A stretch of 32,038 nucleotides of DNA from the NCBI GenBank assembly GCA_009733575.1, contig ML769940.1, positions 1 to 32,038 on the forward strand. The letters are read 5' to 3'. This stretch comes from Gymnopus androsaceus JB14 (lineage: Eukaryota > Basidiomycota > Agaricomycetes > Agaricales > Omphalotaceae). Positions 31,841 to 32,038 of this stretch are shown here, in pieces. Under the pieces are notes generated by a model. The model saw only the letters and a program-made list of their open reading frames with translations, was not told where the DNA came from and searched no databases. The position numbers were made by a program, and so were the translations under genes. How positions within the stretch are numbered: the first letter of the stretch is position 1; the number at the start of each line of letters is the position of its first letter.

Positions 31841-31985
31841 CTTCGTCCCGCGTTTGAAAAACGTGGAAGTGTCTTTGGGTGTAAGGTTGGGTTGAACTGG
31901 CCTTGTTACGCATTACAGGTTTTACAACGATATTACTGACCGTGGTTTTTTCAATCGAGAAGCTCGAAAGTGAATAGCATCTGGG
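31841..31985 (+). pseudogene. Cytochrome P450 3-prime-end remnant
   Basis: The segment from TTCGTCCCGCG onward matches the last codons and downstream sequence of P450 fragment B (28853-28980), including CATTACAGGTTTT and GATATTACTGACC in the 3-prime flank. It keeps a stretch (GTGTCTTTGGG) that the fragment at 28853 has lost and that the intact gene retains. It is the tail of a further P450 copy whose body has been deleted. It shows that duplication units included 3-prime flanking DNA. Confidence 0.82.
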
Positions 31986-32038
31986 TAAAATACGCCTCCT
32001 CCTGGCTATCGCAGTCCTGACTATTTGAAGTTCCCGGG

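Overview
The window reads as genomic DNA of a filamentous basidiomycete, most likely an agaricomycete. The reasons are short GT-AG introns (mostly 48-73 nt), NACHT-ankyrin and DUF2235 proteins of the type common in mushrooms, a multi-exon fungal P450, and many small DNA-transposon remnants. It is an accessory, repeat-rich region: I support only two intact multi-exon genes. All reconstructions come from reading codons, splice sites and repeats by eye; no database search was run.

Layout. 51-3070 (minus): a NACHT-ankyrin NLR-like gene, now a pseudogene. A 441-bp solo LTR with 5-bp target duplications sits inside one exon, and the ankyrin part has frameshifts and a nonsense codon. 3071-5428: no gene seen, short inverted repeats and a 164-bp foldback. 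About 5429-8090 (plus): an HMG-CoA reductase pseudogene broken by several frameshifts. 8091-8569 (plus): the middle part of a P450 gene. 8573-9465: minisatellite. 9983-11056: a terminal-inverted-repeat (TIR) element with strong palindromes. 11370-12770: doubtful decayed coding sequence with a tandem exon duplication. 13024-13500: hAT-like MITE. 13914-16967 (minus): an intact 12-exon gene for an 812-residue DUF2235 hydrolase-WD40 fusion. 17235-17902: Mutator-like MITE with a 9-bp duplication. 17903-25648: repeats, a Ty3/Gypsy integrase zinc-finger fragment, a MITE and a second minisatellite. 25649-27295: a second TIR element whose ends resemble those of the first. 27310-28160: hAT-like element with its own small reading frame. 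28214-28990: the C-terminal part of a P450 gene. 29323-31358: an intact 10-exon P450 (508 aa). 31841-31985: another P450 3-prime-end remnant.

The most informative relation is between the P450 pieces. The fragment ending at 8569 and the fragment starting near 28214 abut almost exactly when aligned to the intact copy at 29323-31358. A 19.6-kb block, which includes the intact DUF2235-WD40 gene and most of the transposons, therefore appears to lie inside what was once one P450 copy. The HMG-CoA reductase remnant just upstream suggests an old terpenoid-related gene neighbourhood, but this is inference.

No tRNA, rRNA, CRISPR array or bacterial-type operon was seen.
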